DNA of 64,000 nt from Bombyx mori (GCF_030269925.1 NC_085116.1:434001-498000), one strand, 5' to 3'. Positions 12,164 to 22,300 are shown, numbered from the stretch's first letter. Numbers and translations: made by a program. Notes: generated from the letters alone by a model not told the origin.

Positions 12164-12807
12164 AAATCATTTTTTTTCTGGCACGTCTGCGTAAAATGGT
12201 ATTTGGTCCTGGCATTGCAATCAAATTTAAAACATTAACAACTCGTAACAAATACTCAACATAAACAAAGGGCACAACTTTAGTACATGCAAGTGTAATC
12301 GGGAGCATAGACGCGGTGCGGGAGACAAGGGTCGACCAATCGCGCGCTCGGAACGGTGCTACGTCATTCCCCGCGTCCCGCTTGACAACCAAAGAGACCT
12401 AAAAAACGACTGTAAAGTAACTTACCATCGTGCGGTATTAGCGTGCAATGGCACTACCCTTACGCGACTAATTTATACACCGGAATGAGCAGCAAGTACA
12501 CATCACAAACCGGAATTTTCTAGTTGGATGGCGTATTCTGAGCTCATACAATGAGTCTTGCATCTCATGTCCTAAGATGGCTCAACGGGCTTTGGTATAC
12601 ACAAGATGGTCCGTAAGCTGAAAAATGTGATGCGAGTAGATATTATAACATTAGTTAATTGCGCTATATTCAATTATCTTCAGTAATTTCAGTTATTGTT
12701 TAACTAACTGTACTGTTTTACTATCGTATAATGAATATAATTGTTATTTACCATTTATTTCACGTATAATCTTCGTTGACTAAAATATAAGATGGATTTT
12801 CTACTCT
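12164..12807. other. Intergenic, nothing recognised
   Basis: Contains a modest GC-rich patch at 12300-12390 without a convincing reading frame. The rest is AT-rich. Confidence 0.45.
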
Positions 12808-13184
12808 TGTCGCGTCTTAGCGATGCGTCTGTGCCGACATTCAAATCCCGACAGCTACCTATTTTTCTATGAGAATTCATATTTTGCACGTGTTAGCGAA
12901 CAACTTCCAGGGTAAAAAATAGCATCGTGTAATAGAAACCAAACCTATTAAACTTTAGACATTTTCGTAATTACTGATATTACTAGTAAATACTAGGAGG
13001 TAATTACTATTACAAGTATTTTAGTGGTTTCTACTGGGAAGCCGTCACAAGGGCGGGGCAGCTGTTACACACAGCTTCGAATCTCACGGTGGGTGGCGAC
13101 GCTCACACTGTGATGCCTATGGACCTCAGTCAACACGTAGCATCAAGTGGGCCGTGAACTCGCACAAACAGGAAATAAAAAAAC
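12808..13184 (+). repeat. Degenerate Bm1-type SINE
   Basis: Keeps the order of SINE landmarks: 'cgatgcgtctgtg', a B-box-like ATTCAAATCCC, 'acgtgttagcgaaca', 'atcgtgtaatagaaaccaaacc', 'gtggcgacgctcac', 'tgatgcctatggacct' and an AATAAAAAAA tail. Divergence is clearly greater than at 28901-29353, so this is an old copy. Confidence 0.7.
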
Positions 13185-13700
13185 AATCCAAATCGTTTCG
13201 ACAGATTTATTAGAAAACAAGTGGAAATTGACTTAAATTATTTACATAGTTAATCAGTTAGGCAAATAGAATGTTAATTAACAACGATTTGAATAAAATA
13301 ATATCCCCGAGGGTACGAGTAAAGTAAATGGAGCTTATTAGTGCAAACGAAGCGTACGTTGACTTGTATATAGCAAATATTAAAGCTCGTTTTGAAATCC
13401 ATATTCTTCTTAGGTTCGATGCTTGTGGCCGAAGCGAACTTCGAAGTTCCACCAAAGTTCTTTCCTGCAACGTTTGTTCATTTTAATTTTTTTCATACAG
13501 CCGTCAAATATATGAAGGTGAGATTGACACACATATTATTTTTAAAAATGATGAAGTCAGCGTTGCCAACATCAATCTCTGCATAATTATAGTGACAGTA
13601 ATTAAATCTACTTTTCCAAACAATTCCTTTTATTGAATTTCAAGTGTACAACAATAACTACAGAAAGGTCCACCCTGTTCGGCTGGTCATACCGAAATGT
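13185..13700. other. Intergenic, nothing recognised
   Basis: AT-rich; no supported gene or repeat. Confidence 0.45.
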
Positions 13701-13707
13701 CAGCTGC

Positions 13708-14202
13708 GTTTTTTTTCCTACTTAGGCTGATAGTTTTGAGAGACCATTTCAGCGTAACCTTTACAAGTAGGTGAGCTCACGGGGATCAAACCTGACGACG
13801 TTGCTAACACTAACCCTAGCAAGGAGCAGTGCTTCACAGTATCTACCGCCGGATCGAAAATACAACCCACTGAGAAGATCCGGCGAGAAACTCCGTGGGC
13901 TATGGGTTGATTTACTCGCCGAGCCCTTCGTCGCAAGCGACGGGTTCGACGAGAATGATGACCGGTGCTTGGGGTACCAAAGCACCGTTAGTGAATCGGC
14001 AGAATCCAAAATAACGTGTTTTGGGACACGTCGACTGTTTACCATTCGGTCCGCAGGATCGGAAATGTAATTACCGGCGACCACGATGAGAGGGTTCTCG
14101 TGTCGTGCCGCTTTCTCGAAATAGCGCACTGATGCCGACTGTAGATACTTACTGATAGGATCTAGGTCCATATCGTCGTAGTGGTCCACGTATCGGATGC
14201 GA
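13708..14202 (-). mobile_element. Jockey-like LINE 3' fragment, subfamily A
   Basis: Begins with a T-run (poly-A tail on the minus strand). It carries the 3' UTR and the end of the ORF found at 9211-10575: 'cactgagaagatccggcgag', 'gtcgcaagcgacgggttcga' and SKYLQSASVRYFEKAARHEN. The frame is disrupted. A short duplication CAGCTGC (13701-13707, 14203-14209) may mark the target site. Confidence 0.8.
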
Positions 14203-14209
14203 CAGCTGC

Positions 14210-14876
14210 AACAATGGTCACTCATATTTATAGTAGAAAAGTGGGGGTAGTTTGTTCATGAATTCTTTTGATACTTCTTATGTCTTAAACAATTGTTTGC
14301 ATGCGCAAGACTTAACCAATAGTTGTAATAGTTAACCAACAGTGTTAAAATTAGGGAAAAAGTTAACTGTAACTGATCTTAGTTAACTAAATAGCAATGT
14401 TGCGCCGATATATGTATATGATTAGATTTTTTATGTAACAGTTAAATGTAAAAGACTCAACCCTATGTATATAAATACAAGCGTTTGATTTCAGATTGGC
14501 TAAGTCAATCGTGTGTGAGTTCATCTTGACAAAAAAAACCTTTTTAAAGCTTAAATGAACCTACTACAGATTATTACTGCTTAAAGAGCAATAAAATACA
14601 AATAAAGTTCATATATGTCACGTTAGCAGGAAAACAAACAACCCCTCAAAGGAGTGTGAATGAGGAACGAACCGAAGGTCCTAGATAAATGGGTATCTGG
14701 AGCCGCGGACAGCCGACCGGATGATTGAAGGCCGAGCTAATCCACTCGAAACGTTTGCCGACTGTCTGGAGGTCGTGCATACTTGAGGCTGGGAGCGATG
14801 GACACTTAATGTTGTCATTAGTTGTAGGAGACCAGCGGGTCATGTGCAATCGGCGCTAAAGAGTTTTGAATTTAGG
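14210..14876. other. Intergenic, nothing recognised
   Basis: AT-rich at first, then a moderately GC-rich segment (14640-14850) with no recognised protein. Confidence 0.45.
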
Positions 14877-15323
14877 CGTCGTGGCCTAAAGTATAAGACG
14901 TCCGTTGCATTCGTATCTAGCGATGCAACGGTGTTTGAATCCCGCAGGCGGGTACCAATTTTTCTAACGAAATACGTACTTGACAAAAGTTCACGATTGA
15001 CTTCCACGGTGAAGGAATATTGAAGGAAGGAAGGATATATATTCCATCGTGTAGTAAAAATCAAACCCATAAAATTATAATTCACGTAATTACTGGTTGT
15101 AAGGACTTCTTTTTATTTCCTTTGTAGGCAGACGAGCATACGGCCCACCTGATGGTGAGTGGTTACCGTCGCCCATGGACTTCAGCAATGCCAAAGGCAA
15201 AGCCAAGCCGCTGCCTACCGCAATTCCGCAAGTCCGCACGGGTTGGTATTTCTGCCGTGAATCAGTAATGCGTTTCGGTTATAAGGGTGTGGCACCTGTT
15301 GTAACTATACTGAAACCTTAGAT
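14877..15323 (+). repeat. Bm1-type SINE, interrupted by a LINE tail
   Basis: A full tRNA-like head with B box GTTTGAATCCC near 14932 is followed by the SINE body, which is split at about 15110-15222 by a LINE fragment and then resumes ('aagtccgcacgggttgg', 'cagtaatgcgtttcggttat'). It stops at about 15323, where an inverted Bm1 begins. Confidence 0.82.
15110..15222 (-). mobile_element. LINE 3' end inserted in Bm1
   Basis: A minus-oriented 3' tail of the 987-aa LINE family ('cctttgtaggcagacgagca', 'gatggtgagtggttaccgtc', 'ccatggacttcagcaatgcc'), about 110 bp, cut off within the last ORF codons. The SINE sequence continues on both sides, so the LINE arrived later. Confidence 0.8.
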
Positions 15324-15601
15324 GTTAAGTGGTTACTGGAGCTCATAGACATCTACAACGTAAAGGCGCCACCCACCTTTATATATGAGCTCTAAGGTAT
15401 CAGTATAGTTACAACGGCTGCCCCGCCCTTCCAATCGAAACGCACTACTGCTTCACGGCAGAAATAGGCAGGGTGGTGGTACCTACCCGTGCGGACTCAC
15501 AAGAGATCTTACCACCAGTAATTAATTACAATTTTGCGGGTTTGATTTTTATTACACGATGTGATTCCTTCACCGTGGAAGTCAATCGTGAACATTTGTT
15601 G
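15324..15601 (-). repeat. Bm1-type SINE, minus, head-to-head with previous copy
   Basis: The SINE body in reverse orientation ('gtggttactggagctcatag', 'cgaaacgcactactgcttca', 'ttccttcaccgtggaagtc'). It lacks the tRNA head and the 3' tail. Immediately adjacent to the plus copy, so about 280 bp can pair with it. Confidence 0.82.
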
Positions 15602-16738
15602 AGTCTATCTATCTAGAATCTTTCTACCACAAATCTTGTGAGTGCCAACCAGACTAGCGATTTAACCACGTAAGACTGAAGAACATGAAACTAGCTATCA
15701 ATTCAAACATTGTTATATTAATTAACTATCAATTATTGTTCTACAGGCTTACTTCGTGTTCAGTCAGTAACTTTATGAATAGTATTTAGCTAATCGTGTC
15801 TGAAATGATTCAAGCATATCTCTCCGCCTTAGCTTCAATTATCAACCACACCAGTGTGCAACCGCCCCGAGTGAGTGTGAATTGGTGCGCGCCAAGGTTC
15901 CTGAAGCCCCCGACAGGGAAATATTATTGTAGGCGTTTTCCTCATTCGGTCAGAAACGACCAAGGTGGAATGGATTTATTATAAGTAACGGTTTTTTTCT
16001 GGTTCCTCAAAGGATTGCTGTCTTTTGATCGAAATCCCTTCGAAGATTATTTATATTTTTTACCCTAAATGTACAAGGTAGAATTTAACAAGACCCGAAA
16101 TACCCCAATCGATGGCGACCCTCATGTTTACCTAATGTATTACTGATTTCAGCTTTGATATTTTGATGGGATTTCGGGATAACATAAAATGGATCAAGAA
16201 ATATTCTGACCGATTATGTTGATGGTTTAAAAAAATAGATTTCCATTATAGAATTAAATTTTGCGTAGTCAAATCGCTGCAGGGCCTTTGACTAATATTT
16301 TTGTCTATGCTGTAGATGCGATTAGCAGAAATATTTGCTGTTTAATCTGGTGCTTGTTTTATGTAGACAGGTTGAAGACAAGGCTTTATTTCATTTTCAT
16401 TTTGTTCACTATTCAGTCCTATGTCTTAATCATCGATATGATGTCTATGGACCTTGGTGAGACTGTTCAATCGATATTTTCGTACTGATGGCTATAAGCT
16501 TTGTGCCCATCTACGTACCAACTAGACATTGTAGATATTTGACATTGTTATTGTCGATAGTGTACAACCTAAATAGAGCAAATATTGGTTGTTACATAAA
16601 TAAGGAATTTGCACAATTTAACTTGAGACAATTATTAATAATGAGTCTTAAAAATGGTCCGTAGAAGAAACTAGCAGTTTCAAGTAAAAGGATAAATTTA
16701 ATTATTGTTATAACTCGCAGTTAATATCATCCAACTCA
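15602..16738. other. Intergenic, nothing recognised
   Basis: AT-rich; short frames such as 16261-16488 have no recognisable domain. Confidence 0.45.
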
Positions 16739-16750
16739 AAGTAAAAAAAA

Positions 16751-17450
16751 GTGTGTGTGTCCGCTCCGACGCACGACTGGAGTTTACTGGATAAAAATAT
16801 AAATTTGTGTCAGTTGAATACAGTAAAATATGGAAGTTACGTATTCTAGTGAGAATGATCCGGGAGTTGCGGAACACGTGGATGCGGTAATTAAGTAAGT
16901 CTATATAATTCACTTTTACAATTAATATATAAGTTGTCCATTCACTGATAGAAGGAATTGTTTATATTTAATAAGCTTTATTAATAAATGATTTGTAGCG
17001 GGTTATATTCGGGTATCAACCCACTAACAGTTGATACGTTCAGGAATCGAACCCGAACGGCGTCCGGCCACAAGCAAAACGATGTCGGTAAATTAAACGA
17101 AACAATACGAGAAATAGTTCTATATTACGACAACACGATACACTACAGATTATTAACAAAGAGACACAAAACAAACGACTAACAAATATATGAAAATACA
17201 ATAATGAGAGAAACGCGCGATCAGTACGAGGCTTTGTGGCGGACTGCCGGCGCAGTAGCCCGGCGTCACCTGCGATAACGCGGCCGCGCGTTGGCTCCTG
17301 ATTGGCGCGCGCACGCATCACCATGGCCAATCAGGCGCATAACGCATTTCGTGTGACATGCTATACTCTCTAGTACGATTTTGGTCCCCATAATTTTCAT
17401 ACCCCGGGCCTATATATGTAAATCGATTCTTAAGGAGTAAACTCCAAAAA
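16751..17450 (+). repeat. Array module A1 (700 bp, with ATG mini-exon)
   Basis: First long module. The left edge has 'actcaaagtaaaaaaaa' instead of the GGAGTAAACTCC junction, so the array starts abruptly and A1 has no upstream promoter segment. Contains CCTGATTGG...CCAATCAGG (inverted CCAAT boxes), CCTATATATG and the mini-exon described separately. Confidence 0.9.
16830..16894 (+). other. Candidate first coding exon in module A (copy 1 of 3)
   Basis: ATG followed by codons for MEVTYSSENDPGVAEHVDAV and one more codon, ending ATTAA then GTAAGT, a consensus splice donor at 16895. If unspliced, the frame stops immediately (AAG TAA). Upstream lie TCAGTT (arthropod initiator-like, about 16810) and a TATA-like TAAAAATATAAA. 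Identical copies at 17941-18005 and 19052-19116. I do not recognise the peptide and found no matching acceptor. Exon status is inferred. Confidence 0.35.
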
Positions 17451-17861
17451 GTGTGTGTGTCCGCTCCGACGCACGACTGGAGTTTACTGGATATAAAAAA
17501 TTAAACGAAACAATACGAGAAATAGTTCTATATTACGACAACACGATACACTACAGATTATTAACAAATTAACGAGACACAAAACAAACGACTAACAAAT
17601 ATATGAAAATACAATAATGAGAGAAACGCGCGATCAGTACGAGGCTTTGTGGCGGACTGCCGGCGCAGCAGCCCGGCGTCACCTGCGATAACGCGGCCGC
17701 GCGTTGGCTCCTGATTGGCGCGCGCACGCATCACGCAATCAGGAGCCAATCAGGCGCATAACGCATTTCGTGTGACATACTAGTACGATTTTGGTCCCCA
17801 TAATTTTCATACCCCGGGCCTATATATGTAAATCGATTCTAAAGGAGTAAACTCCAAAAAA
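17451..17861 (+). repeat. Array module B1 (411 bp, internal-deletion form)
   Basis: Lacks the mini-exon and about 290 bp of module A. It has its own diagnostic variants: a TTAAC insertion before 'gagacac', and CACGCAATCAGGAGCC in place of CACCATGGCC. The latter makes a perfect 12-bp stem GGCTCCTGATTG / CAATCAGGAGCC with an 18-nt loop. Confidence 0.9.
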
Positions 17862-17862
17862 G
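17700..17862 (+). promoter_or_regulatory. CCAAT/TATA promoter-like segment of module B1 (repeated in each module)
   Basis: Contains inverted CCAAT boxes (CTGATTGG and CCAATCAGG), then about 70 bp downstream CCTATATATG, and about 30 bp further the GTGTGTGTCCGC module start. The spacing matches a CCAAT at about -80 to -110 and a TATA at -30. The same layout recurs at the end of each module (17290-17450, 18400-18561, 18810-18972, 19520-19677, 19930-20085). Inference from motifs only. Confidence 0.35.
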
Positions 17863-18561
17863 TGTGTGTGTCCGCTCCGACGCACGACTGGAGTTTACTG
17901 GATATAAATATAAATTTGTGTCAGTTGAATACAGTAAAATATGGAAGTTACGTATTCTAGTGAGAATGATCCGGGAGTTGCGGAACACGTGGATGCGGTA
18001 ATTAAGTAAGTCTATATAATTCACTTTTACAATTAATATATAAGTTGTCCATTCACTGATAGAAGGAATTGTTTATATTTAATAAGCTTTATTAATAAAT
18101 GATTTGTAGCGGGTTATATTCGGGTATCAACCCACTAACAGTTGATACGTTCAGGAATCGAACCCGAACGGCGTCCGGCCACAAGCAAAACGATGTCGGT
18201 AAATTAAACGAAACAATACGAGAAATAGTTCTATATTACGACAACACGATACACTACAGATTATTAACAAAGAGACACAAAACAAACGACTAACAAATAT
18301 ATGAAAATACAATAATGAGAGAAACGCGCGATCAGTACGAGGCTTTGTGGCGGACTGCCGGCGCAGTAGCCCGGCGTCACCTGCGATAACGCGGCCGCGC
18401 GTTGGCTCCTGATTGGCGCGCGCACGCATCACCATGGCCAATCAGGCGCATAACGCATTTCGTGTGACATGCTATACTCTCTAGTACGATTTTGGTCCCC
18501 ATAATTTTCATACCCCGGGCCTATATATGTAAATCGATTCTTAAGGAGTAAACTCCAAAAA
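17862..18561 (+). repeat. Array module A2 (700 bp, with ATG mini-exon)
   Basis: Essentially identical to A1 over its length, but preceded by a full module end (CCAAT, TATATAT, GGAGTAAACTCC), so here the mini-exon does have a promoter-like segment upstream. Confidence 0.9.
17941..18005 (+). other. Candidate first coding exon (copy 2 of 3)
   Basis: Same ATG, peptide and GTAAGT donor (18006) as the copy at 16830. This copy is preceded by a complete promoter-like segment from module B1 (CCAATCAGG near 17746, CCTATATATG near 17819). Confidence 0.35.
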
Positions 18562-18972
18562 GTGTGTGTGTCCGCTCCGACGCACGACTGGAGTTTACTG
18601 GATATAAAAAATTAAACGAAACAATACGAGAAATAGTTCTATATTACGACAACACGATACACTACAGATTATTAACAAATTAACGAGACACAAAACAAAC
18701 GACTAACAAATATATGAAAATACAATAATGAGAGAAACGCGCGATCAGTACGAGGCTTTGTGGCGGACTGCCGGCGCAGCAGCCCGGCGTCACCTGCGAT
18801 AACGCGGCCGCGCGTTGGCTCCTGATTGGCGCGCGCACGCATCACGCAATCAGGAGCCAATCAGGCGCATAACGCATTTCGTGTGACATACTAGTACGAT
18901 TTTGGTCCCCATAATTTTCATACCCCGGGCCTATATATGTAAATCGATTCTAAAGGAGTAAACTCCAAAAAA
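18562..18972 (+). repeat. Array module B2 (411 bp)
   Basis: Copy of B1, same deletion and same diagnostic variants. Confidence 0.9.
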
Positions 18973-19677
18973 GTGTGTGTGTCCGCTCCGACGCACGACT
19001 GGAGTTTACTGGATATAAATATAAATTTGTGTCAGTTGAATACAGTAAAATATGGAAGTTACGTATTCTAGTGAGAATGATCCGGGAGTTGCGGAACACG
19101 TGGATGCGGTAATTAAGTAAGTCTATATAATTCACTTTTACAATTAATATATAAGTTGTCCATTCACTGATAGAAGGAATTGTTTATATTTAATAAGCTT
19201 TATTAATAAATGATTTGTAGCGGGTTATATTCGGGTATCAACCCACTAACAGTTGATACGTTCAGGAATCGAACCCGAACGGCGTCCGGCCACAAGCAAA
19301 ACGATGTCGGTAAATTAAACGAAACAATACGAGAAATAGTTCTATATTACGACAACACGATACACTACAGATTATTAACAAATTAACGAGACACAAAACA
19401 AACGACTAACAAATATATGAAAATACAATAATAAGAGAAACGCGCGATCAGTACGAGGCTTTGTGGCGGACTGCCGGCGCAGCAGCCCGGCGTCACCTGC
19501 GATAACGCGGCCGCGCGTTGGCTCCTGATTGGCGCGCGCACGCATCACCATGGCCAATCAGGCGCATAACGCATTTCGTGTGACATGCTATACTCTCTAG
19601 TACGATTTTGGTCCCCATAATTTTCATACCCCGGGCCTATATATGTAAATCGATTCTTAAGGAGTAAACTCCAAAAA
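18973..19677 (+). repeat. Array module A3 (705 bp, A/B chimera)
   Basis: Has the mini-exon of A and the A-type 3' end (CACCATGGCCAATCAGG, 'gctatactctctagtacg'), but carries the B-type TTAAC insertion before 'gagacac'. This mosaic is evidence for gene conversion or unequal crossing-over between modules. It also has a private change, 'caataataagag' for 'caataatgagag'. Confidence 0.88.
19052..19116 (+). other. Candidate first coding exon (copy 3 of 3)
   Basis: Same ATG, peptide and GTAAGT donor (19117), preceded by the promoter-like end of module B2. No substitution is seen in the mini-exon among the three copies. Confidence 0.35.
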
Positions 19678-20085
19678 GTGTGTGTGTCCGCTCCGACGCA
19701 CGACTGGAGTTTACTGGATATAAAAAATTAAATGAAACAATACGAGAAATAGTTCTATATTACGACAACACGATACACTACAGATTATTAACAAATTAAC
19801 GAGACACAAAACAAACGACTAACAAATATATGAAAATACAATAATGAGAGAAACGCGCGATCAGTACGAGGCTTTGTGGCGGACTGCCGGCGCAGCAGCC
19901 CGGCGTCACCTGCGATAACGCGGCCGCGCGTTGGCTCCTGATTGGTGCGCGCACGCATCACGCAATCAGGAGCCAATCAGGCGCATAACGCATTTCGTGT
20001 GACATGCTAGTACGATTTTGGTCCCCATAATTTTCATACCCCGGGCCTATATATGTAAATCGATTCTAAAGGAGTAAACTCCAAA
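19678..20085 (+). repeat. Array module B3 (about 408 bp), right end of array
   Basis: B-type deletion and B-type variants; a few private changes ('attaaatgaaac', 'attggtgcgcgc'). The array ends after GGAGTAAACTCCAAAAA; the flank 'cttcaatctgtgcg' is single-copy here. Confidence 0.88.
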
Positions 20086-20855
20086 AACTTCAATCTGTGC
20101 GAGTTTTCGTCCGGCACTTAATTAATACATGATATCTGGTAACTCTTTAGCGCAATTAATTTCCATTCAAATCTGCTCAACGACGAGTACTTCCACCCGA
20201 TGACGTTTAAAATTCAACATTGTGAAAACTAGACAAATTGATAAGTTGATAAGTGTCGAACCATCAAACTCAAATAACCAATCCAATGGTTATTACTTAT
20301 TATTCAATCTACGTTGGGTTGACGACGTTCCTATTTCTCCGGAGCAGCGGGTAGCGGCAAGCCTGTGTCGAAAACCACAAGAACTCAGTTTCCGACCATA
20401 GAATATACAATGATACGACGGTGCGGTACATTCAACTTCATAGAGGTATTTTAGTTTCGTTTTTATTCTGAGATGCTCTCAGATATTCGCAATTTGGAAC
20501 GATTTAAAAAATAGAAGTATTTATTAAGAATGGGGTCTGAAAAATAAAAATTGCTAGTTCCCTCATAACAGCTTCTACGAAGATACAATCGTAATGTTGC
20601 ATACAGACAAAACAACACACTAAGGACATTCTATCACACATTATTCTATATCCCCGGTCTGAACCACAAATATTCGAGGCTTTGTTTCGTACAGTACGGG
20701 GCTTTCATCGCATGAAACTCTTGTTATATCTATTTACTAAATAATAGATTCTACACGGTAATCCAATGCTAGGGATACAAAATGGATTGCTTATTTGACA
20801 TGTGGTTTAAATACACGTTCTGTGACAGTCATCGTGTAATCAAGCCCGCGGCACA
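20086..20855. other. Intergenic, nothing recognised
   Basis: AT-rich; no open frame or repeat recognised. Confidence 0.45.
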
Positions 20856-21113
20856 TCTATACTAATATATATATATCTACAGAGGTTTTTACGGATGTTC
20901 CGTTATAACTACTGAACCGTGCATCCGATTGATTTGAAACTTAGTATCCATGTAGAAAATACATATTACTATACTTAATGGATAGGCTAATATTTATATG
21001 AGTGTTGGACTCCCTACACCGGTTGCGGGGGCGTTAATGATGAGAATCTTTGTGGGGGTGAGAAATAATAATGTTAGTTTGAAATACCCAGCGAAGCGGA
21101 CGGGTACAGCTAG
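20856..21113 (+). mobile_element. Complete 258-bp non-autonomous Helitron-like element
   Basis: Starts TCTATACTAATA after host A (20855) and ends CAGCTAG before host T (21114), i.e. insertion between A and T without duplication. A short hairpin TACCC...GGGTA sits just before the CAGCTAG end. These are the structural hallmarks of Helitrons. No Rep/helicase coding sequence, so it must be moved in trans. Confidence 0.8.
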
Positions 21114-21190
21114 TATTATATAAAAGTGGCAGGCAATCGCAATGTGTTGATGATTCCTCCCAGCATCAGCTTTACCCCTGCCTTTCCTAT

Positions 21191-21258
21191 GAAACCTTCA
21201 CTGCCCGGGCAGAAGCTCCCTGCTATCAGGGAGCTTCTGCCCGGGCAGTGAAGGTTTC
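21191..21258. repeat. Perfect 32-bp-arm inverted repeat (hairpin), 4-nt loop
   Basis: The left arm 21191-21222 begins GAAACCTTCACTGCCCGGGC; the right arm 21227-21258 is its exact complement, ending GCCCGGGCAGTGAAGGTTTC. The loop is CTAT. GC-rich in an AT-rich setting. There is no mismatch, which is unusual for a microRNA precursor of moth origin and suggests a recent fold-back, a transposon end, or an assembly or cloning artefact. Confidence 0.9.
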
Positions 21259-21309
21259 GCCGAGGCCGTGCCGACAACCCCTCTCGTTAGTGTGTTGGTA
21301 TTTAGTGTC

Positions 21310-21567
21310 AGTTTCTTACTGGTGGTAGGACGTCTTGTAAGTCCGCACGGGAAGGTACCACCACTCTGCCTATTTCTACCCTGAAGCAGTAATGCGTTTC
21401 GATTCGAAGGATGGGTCAGTCGTTGTACTGTCAAAACTGAGACCTTAGGTCTCCGATCTCAAGGTAAGTGACGGCGTTTACGTTGTAAATGTCTATGGGC
21501 TCCGGTAACCACTTAACACCGGGTGGGCCGTGAGTGGGCAACCAATCTAAGCAATAAATTAAAAAAG
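21310..21567 (+). repeat. Bm1-type SINE, 5'-truncated
   Basis: SINE body from 'tggtggtaggacgtcttgta' through 'gcagtaatgcgtttcgattc' and 'taaatgtctatgggctccgg' to AATAAATTAAAAAA. The tRNA head is absent. Confidence 0.8.
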
Positions 21568-22225
21568 AGCACCTATGCCCATTCTCCGGTGAAACTCTTA
21601 GTCGCCTTATACGACCTCTACAGGGAGAGTTACGTTCGTATATCTATATCAGCAGTTAATCGAATATAAAGTGATTTTTCTATAAATTACGTCAATGCAT
21701 TCGATCCCTATTTCCGTACACGTGCGCGCCGCGACGCGTGGTAGGGAGAGCCGCGTGCCGGTTGTTCTGTGCCGCGGCAATGCAGTTATCCGCTTTTAAT
21801 TACCCTCAATGCGACGAGAGCAAAAAGTTTTAATAAGTAAATTTTACTGCCTCCTGATTTTTAAAGCTCCACTGCAAACGCTTTCGGGAAGTTTCTACGG
21901 AAGTTAATTAATAAGTTTGGTGCGACTGTGGAAAACTTGGAAATTTTGTCGCCTAATAATAAAACTCTATATTACTTAAATCTGAACGTTCATAACGTAA
22001 TAAGTAAAATGCTAAATTTACTCTTATCTCTCAATAACTTATGCAGAAATATTTAATCAACCTGCCATCTGCCACTTCTTACTCCAGACCAATCTATGTT
22101 TCATTTCGCAGGGTTGGATAAGAGTTAACAGGGTCCGCCAGGCGGCGGGACCAGACTGGCCCCATGTCTCAAGGTAGACAGTTACATTCGCATTGTGATC
22201 TAGAGTAAGCAGTGGCTTGGTTGAG
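21568..22225. other. Intergenic, nothing recognised
   Basis: AT-rich with a GC patch at 21720-21780; no gene or repeat supported. Confidence 0.4.
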
Positions 22226-22300
22226 GCCTTGACATTACTGATATCCATCAGCGATGGTGACTACCCACCATCAGTTGGGCCGTATGCTCGCTTACAAATG
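22226..22300 (+). mobile_element. LINE 3' tail fragment, degenerate
   Basis: Resembles the 3' end of the 987-aa LINE: 'ccttgacattactgatatcc', 'accatcagttgggccgtatg', then a broken tail. Only about 75 bp. Confidence 0.6.

Larger units (their letters stand above)
16739..20085 (+). repeat. Tandem array: three 1111-bp A+B higher-order units
   Basis: Six modules start at the phrase GTGTGTGTCCGCTCCGACGC, at 16751, 17451, 17862, 18562, 18973 and 19678. They alternate long (A, 700 bp; third copy 705 bp) and short (B, about 411 bp). Units 1 and 2 are nearly identical over 1111 bp. B equals A minus about 290 internal bp, the deletion joining 'ggatataaa' to 'ttaaacgaaac'. Every module ends in the palindrome GGAGTAAACTCC plus an A-run. 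I cannot name the family. It is not Bm1, LINE or mariner; it could be a transposon-derived or promoter-derived satellite. Confidence 0.95.

Noticed and set aside
17060..17110. Possible tRNA or Pol III promoter on the minus strand of module A (GGGTTCGATTCC)
   Set aside because: The B box is good, but the only A-box-like sequence lies far too close and no cloverleaf can be drawn, so no tRNA gene is called.
17040..17330. 96-codon minus-strand frame repeated in the array
   Set aside because: It recurs only because the DNA is duplicated. Its composition is uneven, it crosses the promoter-like and CCAAT segments, and it is shortened by the small A/B differences.
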